The position numbers and the translations under genes are program-made. This document shows, in pieces, positions 5,526 through 6,400 of a stretch of DNA of 6,400 nucleotides. The notes under the pieces are model-generated. The model saw nothing but the letters and a program-made list of their open reading frames with translations, was not told where the DNA came from and did no database searches. Numbering within the stretch: the stretch's first letter is position 1; every line of letters starts with the position of its first letter. The DNA is from Actinomycetota bacterium (GTDB lineage: Bacteria > Actinomycetota > UBA4738): the NCBI GenBank assembly GCA_013816105.1, contig JACDEY010000067.1:1-6400 (forward strand), given 5' to 3'.

Positions 5526-6400
5526 ATGAAGCCCGCGCGCCTTCCCCCGCGGGCGCTGGAAGTTGCCAGCGTCCCCCTGATGCAGCCGGTCCGGGAGCCC
5601 GCCCCGCGCGGGCTGAGCTACCGGGAGCTCTTGGAACGGGTCCCGGCCGCCGTCTACGTCGCTGCGCGGGACGGGGTCGCGTCCACCATCTACATGAGTC
5701 CCCAGATCGAGGAGCTGACCGGCTACGCACCGTCGGCCTGGAAGGCGGACGCAGAGCTTTGGTTGAAGCTCCTGCATGCGGAGGATCGCGAACGCGTCCT
5801 CACCGAAGCGAACCGTACCAACGAGTCGGCAGAGCTGTTCGACTGTGAGTACCGGCTGCTCACGAGAAGCGGGCGGGCGGTCTGGGTCCGGGACCGCGCG
5901 CAGCTCGTGCGCGGCAACGACGGGACCCTCAGGTGGCAGGGCGTCCTCATCGACATCGCCGAGCGCAAGCACGCGGAGGAGAGGGTCGCCTTCCTCGCCT
6001 ACCACGATCAGCTCACCGGGCTTCCGAACCGGACCATGTTCGAGGGGATCCTCGAGCTCGACCTTGCCCGGGCCAGGCGGCACGATCTCTCGGTCGCCCT
6101 GGTGTCAGTTGACCTCGACGATTTCAAGCTCGTGAACGACACCCTGGGGTACGACGCCGGTGACCGGCTGCTCCAGGAGGTGGCTGTGCGGCTAACGGAC
6201 GTGAGCCGGGAGACGGATGTGGTCGCGCGCCTCGGCGGCGACCAGTTCCTGTTGCTGCTCTCCGACCTCGAGCGGGGAAGCTCGCTGCGATCGGCGCCCG
6301 AGGAAGGAGGCACCACTCTCACGGCCGAGCTGGTCGCGGCTCGCATCCAGGAATCGATGCGCCGGCCGTTTCGCCTGGGCGACGTGGAGCTCTATGCAAC
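5526..6400 (+). CDS. PAS-GGDEF signalling protein with degenerate GGDQF signature; C-terminus beyond window
   Basis: This is a sensor protein linked to cyclic-di-GMP. After about 30 Pro/Arg-rich residues comes a PAS domain (about 31-125: YRELLERVPAAVYV, YMSPQIEELTGY, WLKLLHAEDRERVL, FDCEYRLLTRSGR) with a PAC ending (WVRDRAQLVRG, then WQGVLIDIAERKHAEE). A GGDEF domain begins at HDQLTGLPNR (160-169). It has DLDDFKLVND (196-205) with the metal-binding Asp. A complete inhibitory I-site R-E-T-D (228-231) lies five residues before the signature, which reads GGDQF (237-241) instead of GGDEF. No transmembrane segment precedes the PAS, so sensing is probably cytoplasmic. The frame is open at the window edge after 291 codons, within or just past the GGDEF domain, so an EAL domain may follow; this is unseen. 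The E-to-Q change makes cyclase activity uncertain. Start at ATG 5526 is supported by the promoter just upstream; an ATG at 5580 is the alternative. Confidence 0.9.
   Translation, partial: MKPARLPPRALEVASVPLMQPVREPAPRGLSYRELLERVPAAVYVAARDGVASTIYMSPQIEELTGYAPSAWKADAELWLKLLHAEDRERVLTEANRTNESAELFDCEYRLLTRSGRAVWVRDRAQLVRGNDGTLRWQGVLIDIAERKHAEERVAFLAYHDQLTGLPNRTMFEGILELDLARARRHDLSVALVSVDLDDFKLVNDTLGYDAGDRLLQEVAVRLTDVSRETDVVARLGGDQFLLLLSDLERGSSLRSAPEEGGTTLTAELVAARIQESMRRPFRLGDVELYA

Noticed and set aside
5554..5571. CGCTGG/CCAGCG hairpin with a 6-base loop just inside the PAS-GGDEF gene
   Set aside because: A single 6-bp stem in GC-rich coding sequence is expected by chance, and it lies too early in the gene for a terminator role to make sense.
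5385..6083. A 232-codon minus-strand open frame opposite the PAS-GGDEF gene and its promoter region
   Set aside because: It overlaps both promoter candidates and the PAS coding strand, and its product matches no family I know.

Overview
The window is GC-rich, densely packed bacterial DNA with genes on both strands. Codons are strongly G/C-ending, GTG starts are common, and two genes sit almost directly behind a -10-like element with no clear ribosome binding site. The gene families (a short universal-stress-like protein, a MEDS plus anti-sigma-type ATPase protein, a PAS-GGDEF protein and an aqualysin-type secreted protease) together suggest a soil or environmental actinomycetote. That taxonomic call is an inference; no rRNA or other marker gene is present.

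Layout from left to right: an extracellular S8 protease (minus) runs off the left edge and lacks its signal peptide and half of its propeptide. A complete universal-stress-like gene (minus) lies directly upstream in the same frame, separated only by its TAG stop. Across a roughly 60-bp divergent gap comes a MEDS-HATPase regulator (plus), whose last 25 or so codons are shifted out of frame. A MmcQ/YjbR-family gene (minus) converges on it. Divergent from that are a YdeI-like gene (plus), cut short after its conserved central part, and a VOC/glyoxalase-fold gene (plus). A Na+/phosphate-symporter-like membrane protein (minus) converges on the VOC gene across a short gap holding a perfect 7-bp inverted repeat. 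A 192-bp divergent intergenic region with two good promoter candidates then leads to a PAS-GGDEF gene (plus) that runs off the right edge.

The genes do not form one pathway. Two are signalling proteins: the MEDS-HATPase (probable sigma-factor partner switching) and the PAS-GGDEF (cyclic-di-GMP related, with a degenerate GGDQF signature). The rest are single-gene stress, transport and secreted-enzyme functions. I found no CRISPR array, RNA gene, transposase or phage gene. No new multi-gene system is supported. The most notable signal is three damaged genes within about 2.4 kb (a 5' truncation, a late frameshift and a 3' truncation), which point to either real decay or sequence/assembly error.
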